Shown piece by piece: positions 16,364-23,501 of a stretch of DNA of 39,428 nucleotides. Below the pieces are notes generated by a model, which was given only the letters and a program-made list of their open reading frames with translations, made no database searches and had not been told where the DNA came from. The stretch is from an uncultured Collinsella sp. (GTDB lineage Bacteria > Actinomycetota > Coriobacteriia > Coriobacteriales > Coriobacteriaceae): the NCBI GenBank assembly GCA_900548495.1, contig URKT01000007.1:1-39428 (forward strand). The letters run 5' to 3'. Made by a program: the position numbers and the translations under genes. How positions within the stretch are numbered: the stretch's first letter is position 1; each line of letters opens with the position of its first letter.

Positions 16364-17014
16364 CTAGCGCACGGCCTTGACTGCCGCCGTAAGGTCGAAC
16401 AACGTATCGAGCACGGCCTCGCAGCCATCCACCACGTCCTGCGGCAGCGGAACAATGTCAGGAACGGCAAAGACGTGGCAGCCGGCCGTAATGCCCGAGA
16501 CGCAGCCGTTGCGCGAATCCTCGACCACGGCACATTCCTCGGGAGCAAAGCCCGCGCGCTCGCAGGCGAGCAAATACATCTCGGGGTCGGGCTTGCCGTG
16601 CACGACGTCCTCACCGCAGGTCACCGTTTCAAACTTGTCAAAGAGGCCGAATGCTTTAAGGTTGCGCTCGGCCGTAACGAGACGCGACGATGTCGCAAGG
16701 CCCACGTGATAGCCCGCAGCCAGCAGCTCGTCTATGCACTCGGCGGCGCCGGCCTTAAGCTCCAGTTCGGTCTTGACCATCTCATCGCGAATCTCCTTGT
16801 GGCGGGCATAGACCGCCTCGGTGGTTTCGTGGCTGCCGTAATGCTTATCAAGGATGTCCATAACATCGGGCAGGGTGCGACCGATAAACTGATGGATCAG
16901 CGCTTCATCAATCGCGACCCCCAGCTCGGCAGCGCCCGCCTTCCATGCCTTAATGCCCAAACGCTCGGTATCGACCAGCGTTCCGTCCATGTCAAAAATT
17001 ACAGCCTTGATCAT
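16364..17014 (-). CDS. HAD-superfamily phosphatase (beta-PGM-like)
   Basis: This is a 216-residue haloacid-dehalogenase-like hydrolase with a four-helix cap (subfamily IA). Motif I is DMDGTLVDTE at residues 8-17 (nucleophile Asp then acid/base Asp), motif II is LATSSR, motif III is the Lys in GKPDPEMYLLA, and motif IV is VVEDSRNG. The start MIKAVIFDMDG follows GAGGGGG. Relatives include beta-phosphoglucomutase, phosphoglycolate phosphatase and various sugar-phosphate phosphatases; the DMDGT and EDSRNG form is typical of beta-PGM-like enzymes, but substrate specificity is not predictable. It is monocistronic, convergent with the LacI-type gene and divergent from larE. Confidence 0.88.
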   Translation of the reverse strand: MIKAVIFDMDGTLVDTERLGIKAWKAGAAELGVAIDEALIHQFIGRTLPDVMDILDKHYGSHETTEAVYARHKEIRDEMVKTELELKAGAAECIDELLAAGYHVGLATSSRLVTAERNLKAFGLFDKFETVTCGEDVVHGKPDPEMYLLACERAGFAPEECAVVEDSRNGCVSGITAGCHVFAVPDIVPLPQDVVDGCEAVLDTLFDLTAAVKAVR

Positions 17015-17069
17015 ATCGGCCCCCTCACCGGATTGCATTACTGACACTCTACCGCACTTTACAAACTTG

Positions 17070-17084
17070 TATATAACGTATATA
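17070..17084. promoter_or_regulatory. TATATA-ACG-TATATA inverted repeat
   Basis: Two TATATA arms three bases apart lie 56 bp upstream of the HAD start codon and about 98 bp from larE. The AT-rich symmetry resembles GntR-type operators or an AT-rich promoter. No regulator gene is adjacent, so the role is uncertain. Confidence 0.3.
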
Positions 17085-17117
17085 GCATATTGTGCCTTCG
17101 TTACATAGATAGAAGTC

Positions 17118-17147
17118 TTATGACAAGCAGCCCGATAGGATTATAGT
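17118..17147 (+). promoter_or_regulatory. Candidate larE promoter
   Basis: TTATGA (17118-17123) and TATAGT (17142-17147) are spaced 18 bp apart, and TATAGT ends 34 nt upstream of the larE ATG. Both hexamers match the sigma-70-type consensus at four or five of six positions. Confidence 0.4.
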
Positions 17148-17181
17148 TTTCGACCGAGCACATATTGGTAAGGAACGTTTC

Positions 17182-18060
17182 ATGCTTTCAAACACCACCG
17201 CACCTGCAGAGGAGCTACAGGACAAACTCGCAGCGCTCGAACAGCTGCTTTTGGCATATGGACGCGTCGCCATCGGCTTTTCCGGCGGCGTCGACAGCAG
17301 CTTTTTAGCCGCGGTCTGCGCCCGCATCATGCCTGCCAGCACGCTTCTCGTTCACCTCACCACGCCGCTCATCGGCACGCCTGAACAGGCTTCGTTTGAG
17401 CGCTCCGTTGACGAGCAAGCCAATGAGGAGCCGCATTTTAAGCTCCCTGTGCTCAATCTTTCGATCGATCAGTTGCAGCTCCCCCAAGTAGCCTGCAACG
17501 ATGCCAATCGCTGCTACCACTGCAAGCACGCCGGCTTTACCGCTATCGTCAACCACGCCAAGTCGCTCGGCTTTCCCACCGTCATCGATGGCAGCAATGC
17601 AAGCGATCGCGGTGACTACCGCCCTGGCATGCGCGCGGCAGAAGAGCTCGGCGTACGCTCCCCTCTTATGGAGGTCGGCTTTACCAAGGACGAAGAGCGC
17701 GAGCTGCTGCGCGCATGGGGCTATCCCGTTTGGAACCTGCCGGCGGGAGCATGTCTTGCCACCCGCGTCCCCACGGGCGAGGAGCTTACGCGCGAGAAGG
17801 TCGATTTAATCCGCGCCTGCGAGGATTACCTGCACGATCTTGATCTGGCACAGGTACGCGCGCGCTTGGTCGGCGGCTGCATGCATATCGAGGCCGCACC
17901 CGCAGATGTCGCCAAGATTGCCACCCTCGGCGGTGCCGCCGTCGACGACAAGGGCAAGACCCCGCTGCCCGCCGTTATCGAGTCCGCGCTGCGCGAGCTG
18001 GGCTGCGACCATATCTCCCCCGAGGTCACCCCCTACATCCACGGCAACATGAATCTTTAG
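17182..18060 (+). CDS. larE: LarE-type sacrificial sulfur transferase
   Basis: LarE is an ATP-dependent enzyme of the PP-loop family that donates sulfur to the pyridinium dicarboxylate precursor of the nickel-pincer nucleotide (NPN) cofactor of lactate racemase. This 292-residue product has PP-loop SGGVDSS at 34-40, NRCYHCKHAGF, DGSNASDRGDYRPGMRAAEELGVRSPL, and PAGACLATRVPTGEE. Cys191 in PAGAC is the likely equivalent of the sulfur-giving cysteine of the Lactobacillus enzyme; the CxxC in NRCYHC is an additional pair. AAGGAA precedes the ATG. LarB and LarC, the usual partners, are not in the window, so this is an orphan copy here. Some family members may serve other sulfur chemistry. Confidence 0.9.
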   Translation: MLSNTTAPAEELQDKLAALEQLLLAYGRVAIGFSGGVDSSFLAAVCARIMPASTLLVHLTTPLIGTPEQASFERSVDEQANEEPHFKLPVLNLSIDQLQLPQVACNDANRCYHCKHAGFTAIVNHAKSLGFPTVIDGSNASDRGDYRPGMRAAEELGVRSPLMEVGFTKDEERELLRAWGYPVWNLPAGACLATRVPTGEELTREKVDLIRACEDYLHDLDLAQVRARLVGGCMHIEAAPADVAKIATLGGAAVDDKGKTPLPAVIESALRELGCDHISPEVTPYIHGNMNL

Positions 18061-18103
18061 GTTACGCCGTTTTACAAACGGCGTACCTGCTCGGCGCTGC
18101 GCG

Positions 18104-18197
18104 GGCTCCGGGCACGGCAATCTGACGTTCAACTTCACGGGCGCGACCAAAAGGTCAGCGCCCGCTTGTTTCACGTCACCTTACCGCACCCGGAGCC
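18104..18197. repeat. Nested ~95-nt hairpin downstream of larE
   Basis: Outer arms GGCTCCGGG (18104-18112) and CCCGGAGCC (18189-18197) are perfect. A middle stem pairs TGACGT with ACGTCA, and the apex GGGCGC-GACC-AAAA-GGTC-A-GCGCCC (18139-18163) is a strong hairpin with one bulge. The architecture parallels 64-173 and 23397-23501 although the sequence differs. Confidence 0.5.
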
Positions 18198-18236
18198 TGC
18201 TCGCTCGCATATGCTCAACCTGCACTGCGTTAACTG

Positions 18237-18281
18237 ACCTACCAAAAAGGGATAGGTTTGTTCTAGCAAGTTTTATCTGGG
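18237..18281 (+). repeat. Dispersed element, copy 3 (degenerate)
   Basis: It aligns without gaps to copies 1 and 2: ACCTACCAAAAAGGGATAGG, then GTTTGTTCTAGCAAG and TTTTATCTGGG. Changes in the second arm weaken the palindrome, suggesting an older, decaying copy. Confidence 0.7.
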
Positions 18282-18398
18282 AAAACGCCGAATAGCTTTA
18301 TATACACAACCGTCGCAGCTCCATATGAGGTAAATGAATCAGTAGCGTTTGTCCCAAATCTTAAGTATTTGTTCGACAGAACGGCCCCTGCCGGCTCC

Positions 18399-18407
18399 TG
18401 CTAGACT
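18399..18407 (+). promoter_or_regulatory. Extended -10 (TGCTAGACT) of nuclease gene
   Basis: A TGn-extended -10 lies 34 nt upstream of the nuclease ATG, with no -35 match at 17 bp. Confidence 0.45.
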
Positions 18408-18440
18408 GATAGATTCCCAACCGTCCATCCAGGAGCCTCA

Positions 18441-19424
18441 ATGTCGCGCAAGTCCGCCTACAAGCAAGTACTTTCCATCGGCACCGCCGTGGTGCTGGGG
18501 TTTGCGCTGTTCACAGGGTCGCTCGACGGGGCGCCCAAGCTGTTGTCGCCGCAAAGCGATGAGCAGGCAGCGGCTCTGGCCGAAAAACAAAGCGAGAGTC
18601 CCAGCCGCACCGACGACGAGGCAGACCTGGTTGCCCGGCTCGAATCGGGAACAGCGAGCTCCTCGGACTCCCAAAATAGCCAAGACTCTGGCGATGGCTC
18701 TGAATCCGCCGCAACCGACACCGGCGACGCCGCCTCCGCGGATAGCGCCGCCACTCCCATCGACGAAGTCGAAAACCCTGACCTCAACCGCGCCCGCGGT
18801 GTTTATCTCAGCAGCATTCCCGACTACGCCGGCAACCCCTACGTTGCCCTTCGCGCCGACAGCACGCACCCGTTGGGCATGCCGTCGTTCACGCTCGACG
18901 AGTATGAGCGTGCCACCGAAGAGGGCTGCTTTAAGAAATTCTCCAAGCTCGACAGCCTGGGCCGCACTCGCAAGGCGCTCGCCTGCGTAGGCCCCGAGTC
19001 GCTCGGACAGGGAAAGCGCGGCGATATCTCGCGTATCCATCCTGCCGGTTGGCACCAGCAGCGCTACGACTTTATTCCAGGCCAGAGCCTCTACAACCGC
19101 TGCCACCTCATCGCCTGGTCGCTCTGCGGCGAAAACGCCAACCGCAAAAATCTCCTCACCGGCACGCGCTATCTCAACGAGACGGGCATGCTACCGTTTG
19201 AAGAGCAGATTCTCAACTATATTCGCGATACGGGCAACCATGTGCTCTACCGCGTCACGCCCATGTATAACGAAGAGGAACTTGTCTGCCGTGGCGTGCG
19301 CCTTGAGGCGCAATCGGTCGAGGACCACGGCAAGACCCTCTGCTTCCACGTGTACTGTTACAACCTGCAGCCGCACGTGCAGATCGACTACGCCACCGGC
19401 CGCAACCAGGCATCCGGAGACTAG
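18441..19424 (+). CDS. Secreted DNA/RNA non-specific endonuclease
   Basis: This 327-residue protein has a basic N-terminus and a hydrophobic segment (SIGTAVVLGFALFTGSL, about residues 12-28) that is a signal peptide or membrane anchor, then a ~85-residue Ser/Asp/Glu/Ala-rich linker, then a beta-beta-alpha-metal nuclease domain. The motif YNRCHLIAWSLCGENANRKNLLTGTRYLN (from about residue 218) is the variant of the DRGH motif seen in EndA/streptococcal-type nucleases, with His as general base and the NxxN Asn as magnesium ligand. AGGAG precedes the ATG. An outside role, such as DNA scavenging or degrading extracellular DNA, follows from the signal. It is a single gene with its own terminator. 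Confidence 0.88.
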   Translation: MSRKSAYKQVLSIGTAVVLGFALFTGSLDGAPKLLSPQSDEQAAALAEKQSESPSRTDDEADLVARLESGTASSSDSQNSQDSGDGSESAATDTGDAASADSAATPIDEVENPDLNRARGVYLSSIPDYAGNPYVALRADSTHPLGMPSFTLDEYERATEEGCFKKFSKLDSLGRTRKALACVGPESLGQGKRGDISRIHPAGWHQQRYDFIPGQSLYNRCHLIAWSLCGENANRKNLLTGTRYLNETGMLPFEEQILNYIRDTGNHVLYRVTPMYNEEELVCRGVRLEAQSVEDHGKTLCFHVYCYNLQPHVQIDYATGRNQASGD

Positions 19425-19454
19425 TGCCGACCGCGCCTCCCGTAGCCCAAAAAA

Positions 19455-19520
19455 TGATCCGTTTTCCTCCGTCGCATACGGATCAAATAAGGCCGCCCCG
19501 GTTACCCAGGGCGGCCTTTT
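19455..19520. terminator. Terminator pair between nuclease and EF-G-like genes
   Basis: AAGGCCGCCC and GGGCGGCCTT (19489-19518) form a strong stem followed by TTTT-type ends on the plus strand. A second stem TGATCCG/CGGATCA (about 19455-19484) lies just before it. They serve the convergent nuclease (plus) and EF-G-like (minus) genes. Confidence 0.8.
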
Positions 19521-19553
19521 CGTCAGCGCCCACATTGCAGGCAAAGCCACACG

Positions 19554-21629
19554 CTACTTGGCACGGCCCTCCTCATAGCGCTCGACCAGCTTGGCTTGAA
19601 CGTCATAAGGCACCTGCTCATAGCCTGCGGGCTTCATGGTAAAGTCGCCTGTGCCGCGCGTGATAGAGCGCAGGCGCGTCGAATAATCCGTCAGCTCGGC
19701 CAGCGGCGCCTGGGCAATAACAACGGTATCGCCGCGTTCATCGGTCTCCATGCCCGTCACGCGACCACGTGAGGCCGAGATGTCGCCCATCACGGCGCCG
19801 GCGTAGCTCTCGGGGATAGTCACCGTGATTTCCTCGATGGGCTCCAGCACCACCGGGTCGGCATCGGCGCATGCCTTGCGCAGGCCGATGCGAGCCGCCG
19901 CGCGAAACGCCATCTCGTTGGAGTCGACGCTGTGATACGAGCCGTCGTACACCGCGACGCGAATGCCCGTAAGCGGGTAGCCGGCAATGATGCCGTCCTT
20001 CATGGTCTCCTGGACGCCCTTGTCCACGGCGGGGATCAGCGAGCGCGGAATGCGGCCGCCCACGACCTCGTCAACAAACTCATAGCCGTCGCTCGTGCCG
20101 TCGGGCCCAATGAGCGGCTCCACGCGCAGCCAGCAGTCGCCGTACTGACCGGCGCCGCCGGTCTGCTTCTTGTGGCGACCCTGGGCGCTTGCCGTGCGGC
20201 GGATGGTTTCGCGATACGGAATGCGGATCGGCACGCTTTTGGCCACGACCTTGGTGCGATCCTCCAAACGGTTGAGCAGCACCGAAACCTGCGCCTCGCC
20301 CACGGCGGAGATGATAGTCTGGCCCGTCTCCTCGTCACGGTCGATGCTCATGGTCGGATCGGCCTTGCAGGCTTTCTCGATAAACGTGTAGAGCTTCTCC
20401 TCGTCGCCGCGGTTCTCGGCCTCGATGGCAATGCGGTACTGCGAGTTGGGGAACTTAAACGCCGCAGCCTCGACCTTGCCGGTAATCGAGAGCGTATCGC
20501 CCGTCTCGGCAGCCAGCTTAGGTGCCACGATGATGTCGCCGGCATAGGCGTGACCGACCTCGGTCATGTCGCGGCCGCACATCACATACAGGTGAGCCAG
20601 ACGGTCGCTCTTGCGCGTGCGGGCGTTAATCAGCTCAAGGCCCGGCTCAAGCGTACCCGTCAGCACCTTGATAAAGCTGATGCGACCCTGCTGCGGGTCG
20701 GCCAGCGTCTTAAACACAAATGCCACCGGACGGTCATCGTCACTCGAAATCTTGAGTGAGTCGCCGTCGATGAGCGGCATCTCGCCGTAGTCAGTCGGCG
20801 CCGGGAAGTACGTGGCAATGTCGTCCATCAGCGAGTTGACGCCCTGCTCCTTAATGCAATCGCCCGCAAAGACCGGCACAAAGATGCGCTCGGCGATCGC
20901 TTTCGACAGCAGGCCTTCGAGCTCCTCCTGCGTCAGCGTCTCCTCGCCTTCCAAGTACTTCATCATCAGCTCGTCGTCAGCCTCGGCCACCAGCTCGCAC
21001 AGATGGTCGTGGGCCTCCTCGGCCTGGGCACGATACTCCTCGGGAATCTCCGACTCAACGGCTTCGGTGCCGTTGCAATGGCGCGCCTTCATGCGCACCA
21101 GGTCGATGATGCCGTCAAAGTCCTCGCCCTCGCCCCAGGGAAGGGTCACGGCACCCAGGCGCGTGCCAAAGCGCTCTTGCAGCAGGTCCATCGTGGTCGC
21201 AAAGCTGGCCTCGGAGCGCGACAGGCGGTTTACGAACACCGCACGCGCCAGGCGCAGGTCCTCGGCGGCATACCAGAGCTTAACCGTCGTAGGCTGCGGG
21301 CCGGCCTCGGCGTCGACCACAAACAGAGCCGTCTCGCAGACGCTCATCGCGGCAAAGGCGTCGCCGATAAAATCGGGGTAGCACGGGGCATCAAGCACAT
21401 TGATGCGCGCGCCCTTCCAGTCGATCGGCGCGATGGTCGTCGAGATGGAAAATGCACGCTTAACCTCTTCAGGGTCATAGTCGAGCGTGGGCTTGGTGCC
21501 GTCGTGGCCGCCCAGGCGGGCGGTCTTGCCGGAAAGGTGGAGCATGGCCTCGGCGAGTGAAGTCTTGCCCACCCCGCCTTGGCCTACGAGCACCACGTTC
21601 CTTACATTGCCGGTCTTGGGAGCACCCAT
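19554..21629 (-). CDS. EF-G-like translational GTPase, altered G motifs
   Basis: This 691-residue protein has the five-domain layout of elongation factor G and belongs with the EF-G-like paralogues (often labelled EF-G2). The start MGAPKTGNVRN follows AAGGAGG; the upstream in-frame stretch is not protein-like. G1 is GQGGVGKT (16-23) and switch I ISTTIAP is recognisable. The G3 motif DxxG reads DAPC (80-83) and the G4 motif NKxD reads NRLS (134-137), losing the Gly, Lys and guanine-specifying Asp. Domains III-V look intact (GGAGQYGDCWLRVEP, GGRIPRSLIPAVDKGVQ, MKPAGYEQVPYDVQAKL). It is probably ribosome-binding, with weak or altered nucleotide use. It is not part of a str operon. Confidence 0.88.
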   Translation of the reverse strand: MGAPKTGNVRNVVLVGQGGVGKTSLAEAMLHLSGKTARLGGHDGTKPTLDYDPEEVKRAFSISTTIAPIDWKGARINVLDAPCYPDFIGDAFAAMSVCETALFVVDAEAGPQPTTVKLWYAAEDLRLARAVFVNRLSRSEASFATTMDLLQERFGTRLGAVTLPWGEGEDFDGIIDLVRMKARHCNGTEAVESEIPEEYRAQAEEAHDHLCELVAEADDELMMKYLEGEETLTQEELEGLLSKAIAERIFVPVFAGDCIKEQGVNSLMDDIATYFPAPTDYGEMPLIDGDSLKISSDDDRPVAFVFKTLADPQQGRISFIKVLTGTLEPGLELINARTRKSDRLAHLYVMCGRDMTEVGHAYAGDIIVAPKLAAETGDTLSITGKVEAAAFKFPNSQYRIAIEAENRGDEEKLYTFIEKACKADPTMSIDRDEETGQTIISAVGEAQVSVLLNRLEDRTKVVAKSVPIRIPYRETIRRTASAQGRHKKQTGGAGQYGDCWLRVEPLIGPDGTSDGYEFVDEVVGGRIPRSLIPAVDKGVQETMKDGIIAGYPLTGIRVAVYDGSYHSVDSNEMAFRAAARIGLRKACADADPVVLEPIEEITVTIPESYAGAVMGDISASRGRVTGMETDERGDTVVIAQAPLAELTDYSTRLRSITRGTGDFTMKPAGYEQVPYDVQAKLVERYEEGRAK

Positions 21630-21869
21630 GATGACCTCCTTGCAGGGCCGCGCGCAATGCGCGACGCCAACGGGGAGAGTTCGCGGTCGGTGCCATCCCG
21701 GGAGCAGCATGGTCGGCAACCGAGCCGACTCACCCTCCAAATGTCCTATGCCACCACCCTACCCTCACGGGCGGCCGTCCATGCATACCTTTCGGCGCAC
21801 GTATAAATACAGGCGGCGAGAGGAAGAGACAAGCTTGTGAGGCGATTATTGAACCCCGTCGATGCAAAC

Positions 21870-21906
21870 AAAAAGCCGCCACAGACCGTAAGACCTGCGA
21901 CGGCTT
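21870..21906 (-). terminator. Terminator of amino-acid ABC operon
   Basis: AAGCCG...CGGCTT arms with further pairing toward a CGTAA loop, followed on the minus strand by TTTTTG, lie about 35 nt past the ATPase gene. Confidence 0.8.
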
Positions 21907-21939
21907 CGCCTCAATTAATAGTTGAGTAAATACCTGAGC

Positions 21940-22704
21940 CTATCCCTCGATACGGCTCAAGAACTCACGGGTGCGCTGCTCACGCGGATGGTCGATGACC
22001 TGCTCGGCAGGACCCTCCTCGACAATGCGGCCGCCATCCATAAAGACCACGCGGTCGGCAACATCGCGCGCAAACTGCATCGCGTGGGTCACGATCACCA
22101 TCGTCATATTCTGCGCGGCAAGGTCTTTAATGACATGCAGCACCTCGGCCGTCAGCTCGGGATCGAGTGCCGAGGTTGGCTCGTCAAAGAATAAGATTTC
22201 CGGATCGAGCGCCAGGGCGCGGGCAATACTCACGCGCTGTTGCTGACCGCCCGAAAGCTCACACGGAACCTTGTTCTCGTTGCCCGTAAGCCCCATCTGC
22301 GCGATCAACTCGCGCGCACGAGCTTCCGCCTGCTCGCGCGGGCGCTTAAGCACGCGGATCGGCGCGTCGATGATGTTTTTCATCACGGTATAGTGCGGGA
22401 ACAGGTTGTAATTTTGGAACACCAAGCCGAATCGCGAGCGTGCCCGCTTGGGCACATCGCCCTTCGCATAGACCGCGCCCGAACCCGCATCCGTCGCAAC
22501 GGCAAGGTCACCAAACGAGAGCGAGCCTCCGTCGAGTGTCTCGAGCAGCGTGGCACACCGCAGCAGCGTGGACTTGCCGCCACCCGAAGGCCCGATAATC
22601 GCCACGACCTCGCCACGCTTGACCTCGAGCGAAATATCCTTGAGCACCTCATTGCCGCCAAACGCCTTGCGCGCGCTTTCGATTTTCATCACTGAGTTAG
22701 TCAT
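21940..22704 (-). CDS. Amino-acid ABC importer ATPase
   Basis: This is a 254-residue ATPase of the polar amino acid (PAAT/GlnQ-like) uptake family. Walker A is GPSGGGKST, the Q-loop follows FQNYNLFPHYTVMKNI, the signature is LSGGQQQR, Walker B is ILFFDEPTSALDPE and the switch is VTHAMQFARDVADRVVFMDGG. The ATG at 22704 overlaps the permease stop codon by 8 nt, so translation is coupled; a Met five codons in is an alternative start. It is the last gene of the binding protein-permease-ATPase operon. The insert AVATDAGSGAVYAKGDVPKRARSRFG between Walker A and the Q-loop is somewhat longer than in GlnQ. The specific amino acid is not predictable. Confidence 0.94.
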   Translation of the reverse strand: MTNSVMKIESARKAFGGNEVLKDISLEVKRGEVVAIIGPSGGGKSTLLRCATLLETLDGGSLSFGDLAVATDAGSGAVYAKGDVPKRARSRFGLVFQNYNLFPHYTVMKNIIDAPIRVLKRPREQAEARARELIAQMGLTGNENKVPCELSGGQQQRVSIARALALDPEILFFDEPTSALDPELTAEVLHVIKDLAAQNMTMVIVTHAMQFARDVADRVVFMDGGRIVEEGPAEQVIDHPREQRTREFLSRIEG

Positions 22705-23350
22705 GATAATAGTCCAGCTTCTTTTCGGCGGCGCCCAGCAGCATCTCGACCACAAAGTTAAAAATCCAGTAGATCAGCGCCGCGATCGCAAACGGCACCA
22801 TGCTCACCTGCGAGGCGACCAGCGCCTTGGCCGTCGAGAACATCTCACCCACGCCAATGGCAAACGCCAGCGACGTGTCCTTGACCAGCGTGATGATCTC
22901 GTTGCCCATCGCCGGCAGAATACGCTTGGCGACCTGCGGCATCACGATATACAGAAACGTCTGCACGCGCGAGTAGCCCAGCACCTCGGCTGCCTCGTAT
23001 TGACCACGCGGAATGGACTGCAGGCCCGAGCGATAGATCTCGGCAAAGTAACCGGCGTAGTTGATGATGAACGCCACGACGCACGCCGTCCACTTGGAAT
23101 CGGGCGTGAGCGAAATGCCAAACACGTAGTACGGGACAAAGTAGATGGCAAACATCTGCAGCATGAGCGGCGTACCGCGCATGACCGAAATGTAGATGCG
23201 CGCAATCCAGCGAAGCGGCACGATTTTGCTCATGCGCATAAACGCCACGGGGATTCCCAGCGGAATCGACCCGAGCAGCGTCAGTACAAACAGCTGCAAA
23301 CTGACCAAGAATCCCTGGCCAAGCATCTGCATCATGACCTGAATAGACAA
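22697..23350 (-). CDS. Amino-acid ABC importer permease
   Basis: This is a 217-residue permease of the HisM/GlnP type, with about five membrane helices and the EAA loop GYFAEIYRSGLQSIPRGQYEAAEVLGYSRVQTFLYIVMPQ that docks the ATPase. I place the start at TTG 23350, with GAGAG 6 nt upstream, giving LSIQVMMQML (read as Met); ATG codons at 23335 and 23332 lack a ribosome site, and an upstream frame (ERELR) is less likely. It overlaps the ATPase gene and is separated from the binding-protein gene by a 150-bp spacer filled by a long hairpin. A single permease suggests a homodimeric membrane domain. Confidence 0.9.
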   Translation of the reverse strand: MSIQVMMQMLGQGFLVSLQLFVLTLLGSIPLGIPVAFMRMSKIVPLRWIARIYISVMRGTPLMLQMFAIYFVPYYVFGISLTPDSKWTACVVAFIINYAGYFAEIYRSGLQSIPRGQYEAAEVLGYSRVQTFLYIVMPQVAKRILPAMGNEIITLVKDTSLAFAIGVGEMFSTAKALVASQVSMVPFAIAALIYWIFNFVVEMLLGAAEKKLDYYHD

Positions 23351-23396
23351 CCTAAGCTCTCTTTCACAGCAACAGAACAGCGAACCCAATGTCAAA

Positions 23397-23501
23397 GCGG
23401 GTTTTCCAGGTGCCCGAGTTTGCCGTGAAAGAGGAGCGCCGCGTACTAAATGTACGCAAGCGACGGTTTGAACGGCAAAATCGAGTGCCTGGGAAAGCCG
23501 C
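23397..23501. repeat. ~105-nt imperfect hairpin within amino-acid ABC operon
   Basis: The segment 23397-23446 is complementary, with many G-T pairs and some mismatches, to 23452-23501. The apex GCGTAC-TAAAT-GTACGC is perfect, and AAACTCGGG/CTCGATTTT- and TTTGCCGT/ACGGCAAA-type blocks pair further down. It ends exactly at the binding-protein stop codon. It may limit read-through or protect the 5' message so that more binding protein than permease is made. It could also be a dispersed palindromic unit. Confidence 0.55.

Larger units (their letters stand above)
18061..18440. other. 380-bp structured intergenic region
   Basis: This gene-free spacer holds three things in order: a 10-bp hairpin (TACGCCGTTT/AAACGGCGTA, 18063-18085) just after larE with no T tail, a ~95-nt nested hairpin at 18104-18197, and a degenerate third copy of the dispersed element at 18237-18281. 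The last 90 bp carry the nuclease promoter. I see no ORF with a ribosome site. Confidence 0.6.
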
